A stretch of 5,309 nt of DNA, from NCBI GenBank assembly GCA_030150795.1, contig JASLFF010000196.1, positions 1 to 5,309 on the forward strand, written 5' to 3'. This DNA comes from Terriglobales bacterium. GTDB lineage: Bacteria; Acidobacteriota; Terriglobia; Terriglobales; Gp1-AA117. Numbering within the stretch: the first letter of the stretch is position 1; each line of letters begins with the position of its first letter. Under the pieces are notes generated by a model. It had not been told where the DNA came from. It made no database searches and saw only the letters and a program-made list of their open reading frames with translations. Positions 1 through 5,309 of this stretch are shown in pieces. The translations under genes and the position numbers were made by a program.

Positions 1-30
1 CTAAATATCGCCGGGTGCCCCGATGTGTCC

Positions 31-88
31 CTTTCTTTCTGCGCGCTCCGCTTCGCTGCGCGCGGGCCTTCGGCAGAGTGGAAAGAAA
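31..88. repeat. Nested inverted repeats, possible three-way junction
   Basis: An 8-bp perfect inverted repeat (TTTCTTTC at 32-39 with GAAAGAAA at 81-88) encloses two smaller hairpins. One has a 6-bp GCGCGC stem (41-46 with 58-63). The other is a small GCC-TTC-GGC hairpin (66-74). Drawn as single-stranded DNA or RNA, this gives an outer stem with two arms. No coding sequence on either strand here looks real. I read it as a dispersed, structured intergenic repeat of the kind common in acidobacterial genomes. The family assignment is inferred; the base pairing is seen directly. Confidence 0.5.
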
Positions 89-105
89 TCGTTCTTGAAG
101 TTTTC

Positions 106-139
106 GGCACGACTGAAGTCGTGCCCTGACACTTGTGTC
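106..139. repeat. Two adjacent palindromes, REP-like
   Basis: Positions 106-125 form a near-perfect palindrome with 9-bp arms (GGCACGACT and AGTCGTGCC) around a central GA. Two bases later, 128-139 forms a second one (GACAC-TT-GTGTC). The first motif resembles a short palindrome I associate with many intergenic regions of Acidobacteriota. No T-run follows either hairpin, so intrinsic terminators are unlikely. Function is unknown. A REP/BIME-type dispersed element is the simplest reading. Confidence 0.55.
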
Positions 140-145
140 GCGATG

Positions 146-187
146 GGGACGCATTGTGATCGGGAGGTGATGTGAGCGGGACGCATT
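146..187 (+). repeat. Short direct repeat GGGACGCATT
   Basis: The 10-mer GGGACGCATT occurs at 146-155 and again at 178-187, 32 bp apart, in the noncoding leader region. It may be a remnant of a duplicated intergenic repeat unit. It could also be chance enrichment within a repeat-rich stretch. Confidence 0.3.
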
Positions 188-240
188 TTTGGGGTCGCTG
201 CTCAATTGCCCAAGCATTCGAAAGCCGCCGCGTCTGGTGT

Positions 241-303
241 CGCCGCCTACGGGGCTCCGCTTCTGCTCCACAAGTCGACCCAGGGCTTACGCGCCTGGGC
301 TAA
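241..303. repeat. Palindromic repeat module, copy 1
   Basis: A GC-rich block containing 'cctacggggctcc' is followed by a palindrome with 6-bp arms, CCCAGG (279-284) and CCTGGG (294-299), and then 'cta'. The same order of parts recurs at 598-683: a 'cggggctc' hairpin, a spacer, then CCCA-N-GCTTACGC-N-TGGGCTA. The arms differ between copies but stay complementary, and the loop core GCTTACGC is shared. Compensating arm differences suggest that the hairpin itself is maintained, as in REP-type elements. Confidence 0.55.
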
Positions 304-388
304 CAAAAGAACAGCAAGACTAGTGTGGTGTTTCAGAAATAGCTTTACAGAAGCGCAAAGGCTCAGATTAAGAAAAGCATGATGATGG

Positions 389-412
389 ACCGTGCCTAAG
401 AGCAGGCGCGGT
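389..412. repeat. 9-bp-stem hairpin
   Basis: ACCGTGCCT (389-397) pairs with AGGCGCGGT (404-412) around a 6-nt loop, with eight Watson-Crick pairs and one T-G pair. No T-run follows on either strand, so it is not a typical intrinsic terminator. It sits inside the inverted-repeat-bounded block and may be part of that element's structure. Confidence 0.45.
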
Positions 413-451
413 ATTGTGAGAACTCCCTGAGGCAGTATGGTTAGAAGAAAA

Positions 452-485
452 ATCCTCGGGGTCCTTCGACTTCGCGCTCGAGGAT
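452..485. repeat. 7-bp inverted repeat around a GTCCTTCGAC core
   Basis: ATCCTCG (452-458) is complementary to CGAGGAT (479-485), with a 20-nt GC-rich spacer containing GTCCTTCGAC. The core resembles a short sequence I recognise as dispersed in acidobacterial intergenic DNA. It lies in the same noncoding block as the 389-412 hairpin. Confidence 0.35.
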
Positions 486-597
486 CTGGGTTTGGAAAAG
501 ACGTGGCGGCGCTGCGCTCAGGAAGACAGAGATAAACACTTTGCTTGAATATAAGTTCATCGTGTTGTGAAGCTATTTCTGAGAAGCATCTTCTGTG

Positions 598-683
598 CCG
601 CCCCCTCCGGGGCTCGCTGCGAATCCTCACCATTTCCCACCGCTTACGCGGTGGGCTAGTAATTGCGCCCCTGACGGGGCTTG
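598..683. repeat. Palindromic repeat module, copy 2 (three hairpins)
   Basis: Three hairpins stand in series. GCCCC/GGGGC (600-604 with 609-613) has a 4-nt loop. A perfect 8-bp stem CCCACCGC/GCGGTGGG (636-643 with 648-655) has loop TTAC. GCCCC-TGAC-GGGGC (667-671 with 676-680) is the third. The middle hairpin and its 'gggcta' flank correspond to 279-302 of copy 1. The series looks like a REP/BIME-type cluster. Rho-independent termination is unlikely because only short T stretches follow. Confidence 0.6.
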
Positions 684-743
684 ATCTCCTTAGTTCCTGG
701 CAGTGTCGAATTCGTTAAGTGAACGGTATTGGGGTAAGCCCGG

Positions 744-775
744 TGCGTAGTGTGAAATTCATTGCACACTACGCA
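744..775. repeat. Perfect 11-bp inverted repeat
   Basis: TGCGTAGTGTG (744-754) is perfectly complementary to CACACTACGCA (765-775), with a 10-nt A/T-rich loop. The sequence after it is A/T-mixed without a T-run on either strand, so terminator function is doubtful. A dyad of this size could be an operator or a structured 5' RNA element. It lies about 450 bp upstream of the next gene, which is far for an operator. It does not resemble the GC-rich palindromes to its left. Confidence 0.55.
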
Positions 776-1215
776 ATTAATTACTTCAGTAAAACTACCG
801 ATCAAGAAATTACATATTCTCTGGGTCTCTACTGGAACAATTTACACTTTTGGTTCCTCCTCTCTTCCCGCGTGTCTTTTAAATACCCGCTAAATCCCAG
901 CATTTGTGAGCTTCCGAATCTGTGGCCACATTCTTGCAATTCCTTTGAGACAACTGAGCAGTACCCTCGTTGAGCCTTTCAGTTTTTCCTTCCGGGAACC
1001 GTGGTTTTTCTGGCCAAGCATTCATTGAGAGATAAGAACAGGTCTGCGCGCCGTGCCGTCGCTGGAAGACAGTGAACTGCACTCTGCGTAGTGCATGGTC
1101 GAACGATTCCCCTGCAGACACTTATCCCTTGAGACGCAAACCATTGAAGTGATGAAGTGATGGAAGAGTTTCAGAAGCGCTGGTGGAAAGCTCTGGAATC
1201 TTTCTTCAAGGAATT

Positions 1216-1221
1216 TAGGAG
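1216..1221 (+). promoter_or_regulatory. Ribosome binding site for the lipoprotein gene
   Basis: TAGGAG lies 5 nt before a GTG at 1227. It supports that GTG as the start, and the resulting N-terminus is a coherent lipoprotein signal sequence. Confidence 0.65.
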
Positions 1222-1226
1222 TTACT

Positions 1227-1940
1227 GTGCGCGACAAAGCAAATCACTTAGTTCATGCGGGTCTTCTTCTTGTTTTAGTCGTCTGTATGGTGAGCGCGAT
1301 CGGTTGTGGAGGCGGAGGTGCACAGTCCGCCGGTAGTCCGGCTGCGCCTTCACCTACGCCTACGCCGGTACCTTCTTCTGCCACCCTGTCTGCAACCCCC
1401 AGCAGCCTCGGATTCGGCTCACAGGTGCTGAACACCCCGACAACGCAGACTACAAAAATTACCAATACAGGAAGTGTTGCTGTGGCAATCACGCAGGACA
1501 GCGTCGCCGGGGCTGGATTTTCTGTAGGCATCACGACGCCGATCAACCTGAACCCGGCACAAAGCGTGAATGTTCCGGTTGTGTTCAATCCAGCAGCAGC
1601 GGGAACAGTGAATGGCAACCTGGTTTTGATGAGCAATGGAGCAACGGTTCTCTCCGTTCCTCTTGCGGGTACGGGGCTGTCGCCGGTTTCTCATTCAGTT
1701 GATATCGCGTGGGACGCAAGCAACTCCGCCGCGCTGCAAGGATACAACGTCTATCGCAGCACGGTGAGCGGAGGTCCTTATAGCAAGATTTCCCCTGTGC
1801 TTGCAGCGTCGCTGCTGCTTTTTACCGATACCACTCCCGTTTCCGGCAAACAGTATTTCTACGTGGTTACCTCTGTGGATGCCAGCGGTACGGAGAGCGC
1901 GGCTTCCGCACAGGTTGCCGTGACTATTCCCGTTCCCTAA
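1227..1940 (+). CDS. Putative lipoprotein with choice-of-anchor D (ASPM/SPD-2/Hydin-like) and fibronectin type III domains
   Basis: This 237-residue exported protein starts at GTG behind TAGGAG. Residues 12-26 are a hydrophobic signal segment ending SAIG-C27, a plausible but not ideal lipobox. Four glycines follow, a pattern I associate with acidobacterial lipoproteins. A Pro/Ser/Thr linker (about 37-50) leads into an immunoglobulin-like domain (about 53-150) with the family hallmarks 'SLGFGSQ', 'ITNTGS' and a closing 'PLAGTGL'. A fibronectin type III-like domain (about 156-234) follows, marked by 'GYNVYRST' and 'YFYVVTSVDASGTES'. No catalytic residues are apparent. Such domains usually mediate binding or act as spacers at the cell surface. 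The next gene follows after 50 bp on the same strand with no terminator between them, so co-transcription and a shared surface role are likely. Membrane anchoring through C27 is inferred; simple secretion is the alternative. Confidence 0.85.
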   Translation: MRDKANHLVHAGLLLVLVVCMVSAIGCGGGGAQSAGSPAAPSPTPTPVPSSATLSATPSSLGFGSQVLNTPTTQTTKITNTGSVAVAITQDSVAGAGFSVGITTPINLNPAQSVNVPVVFNPAAAGTVNGNLVLMSNGATVLSVPLAGTGLSPVSHSVDIAWDASNSAALQGYNVYRSTVSGGPYSKISPVLAASLLLFTDTTPVSGKQYFYVVTSVDASGTESAASAQVAVTIPVP

Positions 1941-1981
1941 ACAGCCCGCAGCCATTTTCGCTCATCAACAAGATATGAGTT

Positions 1982-1985
1982 GGAG
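1982..1985 (+). promoter_or_regulatory. Ribosome binding site for the beta-helix gene
   Basis: GGAG lies 5 nt before the ATG at 1991 and supports that start, which opens directly into a signal peptide. Confidence 0.6.
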
Positions 1986-1990
1986 TTGCA

Positions 1991-3721
1991 ATGCTTAGAT
2001 TTCTAAAAATCGTTTCAGTCCTGTGCTTGTTCTTGTCTGCGGCATGCATGTCAGCGCAAATTACGCCGCCGCGCATCTTTTTCTCCGACCTGGAGAGCGG
2101 CCCGAACACCGGCGGCCAGAACAACAATGGCGTGTGGGTTACGATCTGGGGCAAAGGCTTTGGGTCCACACAAGGGACCGCAACTGTGACAATCGGCGGA
2201 GGCGCAGCCGCCAGCTATCCTCTCTGGTCTGACGGCGAGATCATTTTTCAGCTGGGAGCCGCTGCAAAGACCGGAAGCATTGCCGTAAATGTGCCCGGAG
2301 TCGGAGCCAGCAACGGATTGCCGTTCACGGTTCGACCTGGAAACATCTTCTTCGTCGCCACCACGGGCAATGACGCTAACACAGGCAGCTTTGCGTCACC
2401 ATGGCAGACAATTCCACATGCCAAGAACGCCATTGCCGCGGGCGATACGGCCTACATTGAAGACGGAGTTTCGCAAACATCAGAGGACAACTTCACAGCG
2501 TACCTGAGCATGGATAACAATGGCGCAAGCAACTCCGGCGCCGCCGGGGCGCCAAAAGCGCTGATCGCCTACCCCAATGCTACCGTCACGATAGGCGTGG
2601 CAGGCGGACTGCATTACGGAATTCGTACGCCGAACATCGGCGCCAATGAAGATTATTGGGTCATCTCGCAGCTGCACATTGTGGGCGGAACACAGGCAAT
2701 GGACATCGGCGGCACGGGCTGGCGGATCATCGGCAATGAAATGCAGTGCCCCGGCGCTGACGACCAGGTGGGCTGTTTTGAAATGAGTGAAGGAAACCAG
2801 ACGAAGTTTTATGGGAATGAAGTTCACAATGCCGGCATCAATCCCACTTCCTCAAAGTTTTACCACGCGGTCTATTTCAGCACTGATTCCAACCATGTGG
2901 ACGTCGGCTGGAACCATATCCACGATAACTTTACCTGCCGTGCGCTGCAATTCCATTCTTCACCGCTTTGCACTCCGGCCTGTGGCGCCACAGATACTAC
3001 CGGCTTTGATCAATTCGATCTCCATGTGCATGACAACCTGATCCACGGCGACAACTGCAACGGCATCAACTTTGCAACCGTTGATCCATCGAAAGGCCCC
3101 GTGGAGGCCTATAACAACGTAATTTACAATGTCGGGCGCATGGATCCCCTGCAACTAGGCGCGGCATTTTCCTGCATCTACGTTGCCGGCATCACCAACA
3201 ACGGAGTGGCCGGAGCCGGTTCCGTGGAGGTGTTCAACAACACTCTGTCGGATTGCGCTGCCAACAACTCAGCCAATGCCAGCGGCTCACGCGGAGCATT
3301 TGGCGTGGGCGGCGGCCCGGCGACACTGATCATGCACTTGCGCAACAACATTGCTTACCAGCTGGCGGGCGAAATTTATATTGATGGAAGTACGGCCCAG
3401 ATCACGGGAGACAAAAACCTCTGGTTCGGAGTTGGTTCAGGGCCGGCGCAAACCACCAACAACACCAATGCGGATCCTTTATTCGCTAACCGCAACCTTG
3501 GCGATTATCACATCATCTCTGCCAGCCCGGCTATCAACACAGGCCTGACAGTTGTGCCCAATAATCCTTTTGAACCGAATCCTGGACCAACCATCGATAC
3601 GGACAAAGATGGAGTGCTGCGCGCGCAAGGAACAGCTTTCGATCTTGGCGCTTACGAATTTTTCTCCGGCACAGCAACCAGACCGAATCCACCCACGAAC
3701 GTCCGGGCAGCAGTCCACTAA
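1991..3721 (+). CDS. Secreted IPT/TIG and right-handed parallel beta-helix protein with choice-of-anchor Q-like C-terminus
   Basis: This is a 576-residue exported protein. Residues 1-22 form a signal peptide (basic start, hydrophobic core, likely cleavage after CMSA). Residues about 26-115 form an IPT/TIG immunoglobulin-like domain ('VWVTIWGKGFGST', 'LPFTV'). 'FFVATTGNDANTGSFASPWQTI' (about 120-141) is the typical entry to a secreted parallel beta-helix. Coils with Asn-rich turns run to about 460 ('GWNHIHDN', 'LHVHDNLIHGDN', 'EAYNNVIYN', 'EVFNNTL'). Residues 494-557, from 'ADPLFAN' through 'SPAINTG' to 'FDLGAYEF', match the choice-of-anchor Q pattern. The fold is shared by pectate lyases, epimerases and adhesins, so polysaccharide binding or processing is plausible. 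I see no definite catalytic set. Eight cysteines lie between residues 253 and 422, and disulfides are possible. The last residues, 'PNPPTNVRAAVH', resemble the first strand of a Fn3 domain that does not continue. Confidence 0.85.
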   Translation: MLRFLKIVSVLCLFLSAACMSAQITPPRIFFSDLESGPNTGGQNNNGVWVTIWGKGFGSTQGTATVTIGGGAAASYPLWSDGEIIFQLGAAAKTGSIAVNVPGVGASNGLPFTVRPGNIFFVATTGNDANTGSFASPWQTIPHAKNAIAAGDTAYIEDGVSQTSEDNFTAYLSMDNNGASNSGAAGAPKALIAYPNATVTIGVAGGLHYGIRTPNIGANEDYWVISQLHIVGGTQAMDIGGTGWRIIGNEMQCPGADDQVGCFEMSEGNQTKFYGNEVHNAGINPTSSKFYHAVYFSTDSNHVDVGWNHIHDNFTCRALQFHSSPLCTPACGATDTTGFDQFDLHVHDNLIHGDNCNGINFATVDPSKGPVEAYNNVIYNVGRMDPLQLGAAFSCIYVAGITNNGVAGAGSVEVFNNTLSDCAANNSANASGSRGAFGVGGGPATLIMHLRNNIAYQLAGEIYIDGSTAQITGDKNLWFGVGSGPAQTTNNTNADPLFANRNLGDYHIISASPAINTGLTVVPNNPFEPNPGPTIDTDKDGVLRAQGTAFDLGAYEFFSGTATRPNPPTNVRAAVH

Positions 3722-3733
3722 ATCGGATGGAAG

Positions 3734-4753
3734 CTATTTAAGGTTGCGAGTGCTTAGCAGCGATTTGGCCCGCGCGATGCCATAGGTCAGATAGAGCGCG
3801 AACAGAGGAAAGAAGTGAGAGAATTTCCGGCTGGCAAAGACCTGTTTGGCAGAGAGCACTGCCGGAGGCAAGCATAACGCTGCTAGAGCAACGGCTGAGA
3901 ACAACCAGGGGTCCTTTGACCCAAACGCCCACGCGATACCAGCCAGTAGCGCTGCCAGACTAAGAAGCGTGTGCGACGCAAAGAACACGGCTTTACGATT
4001 ATGCGATTTCAGCGGATCACGCAGGAAGACCTTGATTACGTGCGTCCCATGCCACGCCTGCTTGCGAAAAAACACACGCAAGCTCTGTGCCGTTCCCAGA
4101 TGTACGACGCCGATCTGAGGAAAAGCTCGGACGCGCATGCCGGCCTTTCTGGCGCGCTCACAAAGCTCATAATCCTCATTGGTCTGAATGGTCTCGTCAA
4201 AGCCGCCTAATTTCAGGAAATCTTCACGGCGCATCACTAAATCACCGGCAGGAACGTGTGATACTTCGCCTGACTTGGGCGCTTCCTGATAAGTGTGCCA
4301 CGTTCTTCCCACCCACGATGAATCTTGCGGAAGCAAATAATGCGCACCCAGAACGCCTGCGCCATCGGCAGGCGCCAATGCAAAAATGCGATCGAGCCAG
4401 TCCGCAGGGGCCAGGCAATCTGCATCCAGAAAGGCCAGAATATCGCCCGCAGCGGCGCGGGCCCCCAGATTGCGCAGCGCAGAAATGCGAACACCCGCGT
4501 GTTGCAGGACCTTCAGGTTCAGGCGATCTTTGAATGATTCCACAACAGCCAGAGTCTTATCGCGCGATCCGTTGTCCACCACCAGGACTTCAAATCGATC
4601 ACGCGCGAACGCCAGTCGCGTCAGCGATTCCAGGCAGCGGCCGATCATTTTTTCCTCATTCAGCGCTGGAATAATGATGGAAACGCTCACAACGGGGGTC
4701 GACACAGTTTGCGTGATACTCGTCGACGGCGCAGCCTGTTCGAGCGGGCTCAC
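3734..4753 (-). CDS. Glycosyltransferase family 2, membrane-associated
   Basis: This 339-residue enzyme probably transfers a sugar from a nucleotide-sugar donor to a growing glycan at the cytoplasmic face of the membrane. The GT-A fold signature is clear: 'SIIIPALNEE' (25-34), 'VVDNGSRDKT' with D60 for nucleotide binding, 'LRNLGARAAAGDILAFLDAD' ending in the metal-binding D110-A-D112, 'GGFDE' (183-187) and T191-N-E193-D194 holding the likely catalytic base. An 'RKQAWHG' segment (230-236) sits where many family members have a QxxRW-like motif. The C-terminus has two or three hydrophobic segments (about 255-278, 283-303 and 313-328), suggesting membrane anchoring. The start is GTG, overlapping the upstream gene's stop by 4 bp (GTGA), with GAGG 5 nt upstream, so translational coupling is likely. 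Donor and acceptor cannot be read from the sequence. A role in exopolysaccharide or surface glycan synthesis is inferred from the neighbouring glycosyltransferase. Confidence 0.9.
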   Translation of the reverse strand: MSPLEQAAPSTSITQTVSTPVVSVSIIIPALNEEKMIGRCLESLTRLAFARDRFEVLVVDNGSRDKTLAVVESFKDRLNLKVLQHAGVRISALRNLGARAAAGDILAFLDADCLAPADWLDRIFALAPADGAGVLGAHYLLPQDSSWVGRTWHTYQEAPKSGEVSHVPAGDLVMRREDFLKLGGFDETIQTNEDYELCERARKAGMRVRAFPQIGVVHLGTAQSLRVFFRKQAWHGTHVIKVFLRDPLKSHNRKAVFFASHTLLSLAALLAGIAWAFGSKDPWLFSAVALAALCLPPAVLSAKQVFASRKFSHFFPLFALYLTYGIARAKSLLSTRNLK

Positions 4754-5309
4754 GCGCGCCTCGCATCAGCGTTCCTGTTATCCAGCGCAGGTGCAGGCAC
4801 CGTAGCAATCGCCGGAGTGCCCAGAACATCGTCGTACATCTGGCGATATTTCAGTGCCATGGCTTCAGACGTGTAATTGCGGCTCACCCAATCATGCCCG
4901 GCAGTACCGATACGGCAGCACAGATCAGAGTCGCTGAGCAGGCGTGCAAGGGCATTGCGCAATCCATCAGTGTCGCCGGGATCCACGAGCAAGCCGGTTT
5001 CTCCATTTTGAATCACTTTGGGGACCGCCCCGACTCTGGTTGCAATTACCGGCTTGCGAGCGGCCATGGCTTCAAGGATTGTCATAGGCAATCCTTCATT
5101 GAGTGAGGGCAGAACAAAAACATCCATCGCGGCATAAATGGACGGCATATCGGAATGCTGGCCTGCAAGAATCACTTTCGATTGCAAGCCGAGTCGCTGG
5201 ATCATGCCTTCGATTTCGTTGCGGTCAGGTCCCTCACCAACGATTACAACTTTCAACTCCGGAAAGGCGCCGCAAAGTTCACGACCGGCCCGCAGCAGAT
5301 ACTCAAACC
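4750..5309 (-). CDS. Glycosyltransferase family 4 (GT-B fold), C-terminal part, cut by the window edge
   Basis: The reading frame stays open to the right edge, so the start lies outside. About 185 C-terminal residues are visible, roughly half of a usual family 4 enzyme. They begin 'FEYLLRAGREL' and continue through 'LKVVIVGEGPDRNEIE', 'VILAGQHSDMPSIYAAMDVFVLPS' and the family signature 'NEGLPMTILEAMA', where the two glutamates form the E-x7-E motif. Next come 'GAVPKVIQNGETGLLVDPGD', the donor-binding loop region, and a closing helix 'YRQMYDDVLG'. This half is the Rossmann domain that binds the nucleotide-sugar donor. A TTG at 5256 is not the real start, because conserved sequence continues upstream of it. 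The last 25 or so residues are an Ala/Pro-rich tail beyond the usual end. The gene overlaps the family 2 glycosyltransferase by 4 bp, so the two form an operon likely making a surface or extracellular polysaccharide. Confidence 0.9.
   Translation of the reverse strand, partial: FEYLLRAGRELCGAFPELKVVIVGEGPDRNEIEGMIQRLGLQSKVILAGQHSDMPSIYAAMDVFVLPSLNEGLPMTILEAMAARKPVIATRVGAVPKVIQNGETGLLVDPGDTDGLRNALARLLSDSDLCCRIGTAGHDWVSRNYTSEAMALKYRQMYDDVLGTPAIATVPAPALDNRNADARRA
4759..4762 (-). promoter_or_regulatory. Ribosome binding site inside the upstream gene
   Basis: On the minus strand, GAGG lies 5 nt before the GTG start of the family 2 glycosyltransferase, within the last codons of the family 4 gene. 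It supports the GTG start and coupled translation through the GTGA overlap. Confidence 0.5.

Larger units (their letters stand above)
333..582. repeat. Inverted-repeat-bounded noncoding block
   Basis: TCAGAAATAGCTT at 333-345 is the exact reverse complement of 570-582, and the similarity extends a few bases past the 13-bp core with mismatches. The roughly 250-bp block holds two internal hairpins but no credible gene. It lies between two copies of a palindromic module (241-303 and 598-683). The arrangement resembles a small non-autonomous element (MITE-like) or a composite REP cluster. No transposase and no target-site duplication were found, so mobility is unproven. Confidence 0.35.
684..1226. 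other. Intergenic region, no gene supported
   Basis: About 540 bp lie between the repeat cluster and the lipoprotein gene. Short open frames on both strands lack ribosome binding sites, recognisable domains or plausible protein composition. The stretch around 750-900 is visibly richer in A and T than the flanks. It contains the 744-775 hairpin and a small tandem duplication of GAAGTGAT (1146-1153 and 1154-1161). The promoter for the downstream gene pair should lie here, but I could not identify convincing -35 and -10 elements. Confidence 0.6.

Noticed and set aside
1..186. 61-codon open frame on the minus strand
   Set aside because: It runs straight through the nested hairpins and palindromes, has no recognisable domain, and its composition is explained by the repeats.
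247..633. 128-codon open frame on the minus strand
   Set aside because: It spans both palindromic modules and the inverted-repeat block. The predicted protein has no coherent domain or export signal, so it is best read as an open frame within repeat DNA.
667..690. GCCCC-TGAC-GGGGC hairpin as an intrinsic terminator
   Set aside because: The stem is only 5 bp, no T-run follows, and no gene ends just upstream. It fits better as part of the repeat module.
719..973. 84-codon plus-strand open frame starting at GTG
   Set aside because: It lacks a ribosome binding site, its start region is the 744-775 hairpin, and the protein is rich in Trp, Tyr, Phe and Asn without any domain pattern.
1129..1157. 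TTGAGA as a -35 box for the lipoprotein gene
   Set aside because: No acceptable -10 hexamer is found at 16-18 bp spacing.
1186..1204. GAAAG/CTTTC hairpin just before the lipoprotein ribosome binding site, as a riboregulator
   Set aside because: A 5-bp A/T-rich stem with a 9-nt loop is too weak and too likely by chance.
879..1237. Two overlapping minus-strand open frames upstream of the lipoprotein gene
   Set aside because: They overlap each other, show no domain, and one runs into the start of the well-supported lipoprotein gene.
4087..4805. Long plus-strand open frames opposite the glycosyltransferases
   Set aside because: They are antisense to genes with clear GT2 and GT4 motifs, are Arg/Ala/Gln-rich, and are typical shadow frames of GC-rich coding DNA.
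5254..5256. TTG as the start of the family 4 glycosyltransferase
   Set aside because: Conserved family sequence (FEYLLRAGREL) continues in frame upstream to the window edge, so the gene is simply truncated by the window.

Overview
The window suggests an Acidobacteriota chromosome, probably class Terriglobia (Koribacter/Sulfotelmatobacter-like). The evidence is moderate GC content, a lipoprotein combining an ASPM/SPD-2/Hydin-type (choice-of-anchor D) domain with a Fn3 domain, a TIG plus beta-helix protein, and intergenic DNA full of palindromes of the 'cccaccgcttacgcggtggg' and 'gcacgactgaagtcgtgc' type. This assignment rests on pattern recognition, not on a search.

Layout. Positions 1-1226 hold no gene I can support. 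Positions 1-190 contain nested and tandem inverted repeats. Positions 241-683 contain two related palindromic modules in the same orientation, with an inverted repeat and two further hairpins between them. Positions 684-1226 are plainer DNA, except for a perfect 11-bp hairpin at 744-775. Two plus-strand genes follow, probably co-transcribed: a putative lipoprotein (1227-1940) and an exported right-handed beta-helix protein with an N-terminal IPT/TIG domain and a C-terminal choice-of-anchor Q-like segment (1991-3721). Facing them, with a 12-bp gap, is a minus-strand operon. It consists of a family 2 glycosyltransferase (3734-4753) and, overlapping it by 4 bp upstream, a family 4 glycosyltransferase that runs off the right edge (4750 to beyond 5309).

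How the genes may work together. The two glycosyltransferases fit assembly of a cell-surface or extracellular polysaccharide. The two exported proteins carry carbohydrate-associated and adhesion-type folds, so they could bind, process or anchor to that glycan. This link is inferred from adjacency and fold type. No catalytic function for the beta-helix protein can be read from the sequence. No RNA genes, CRISPR arrays, transposase genes or origins were seen.
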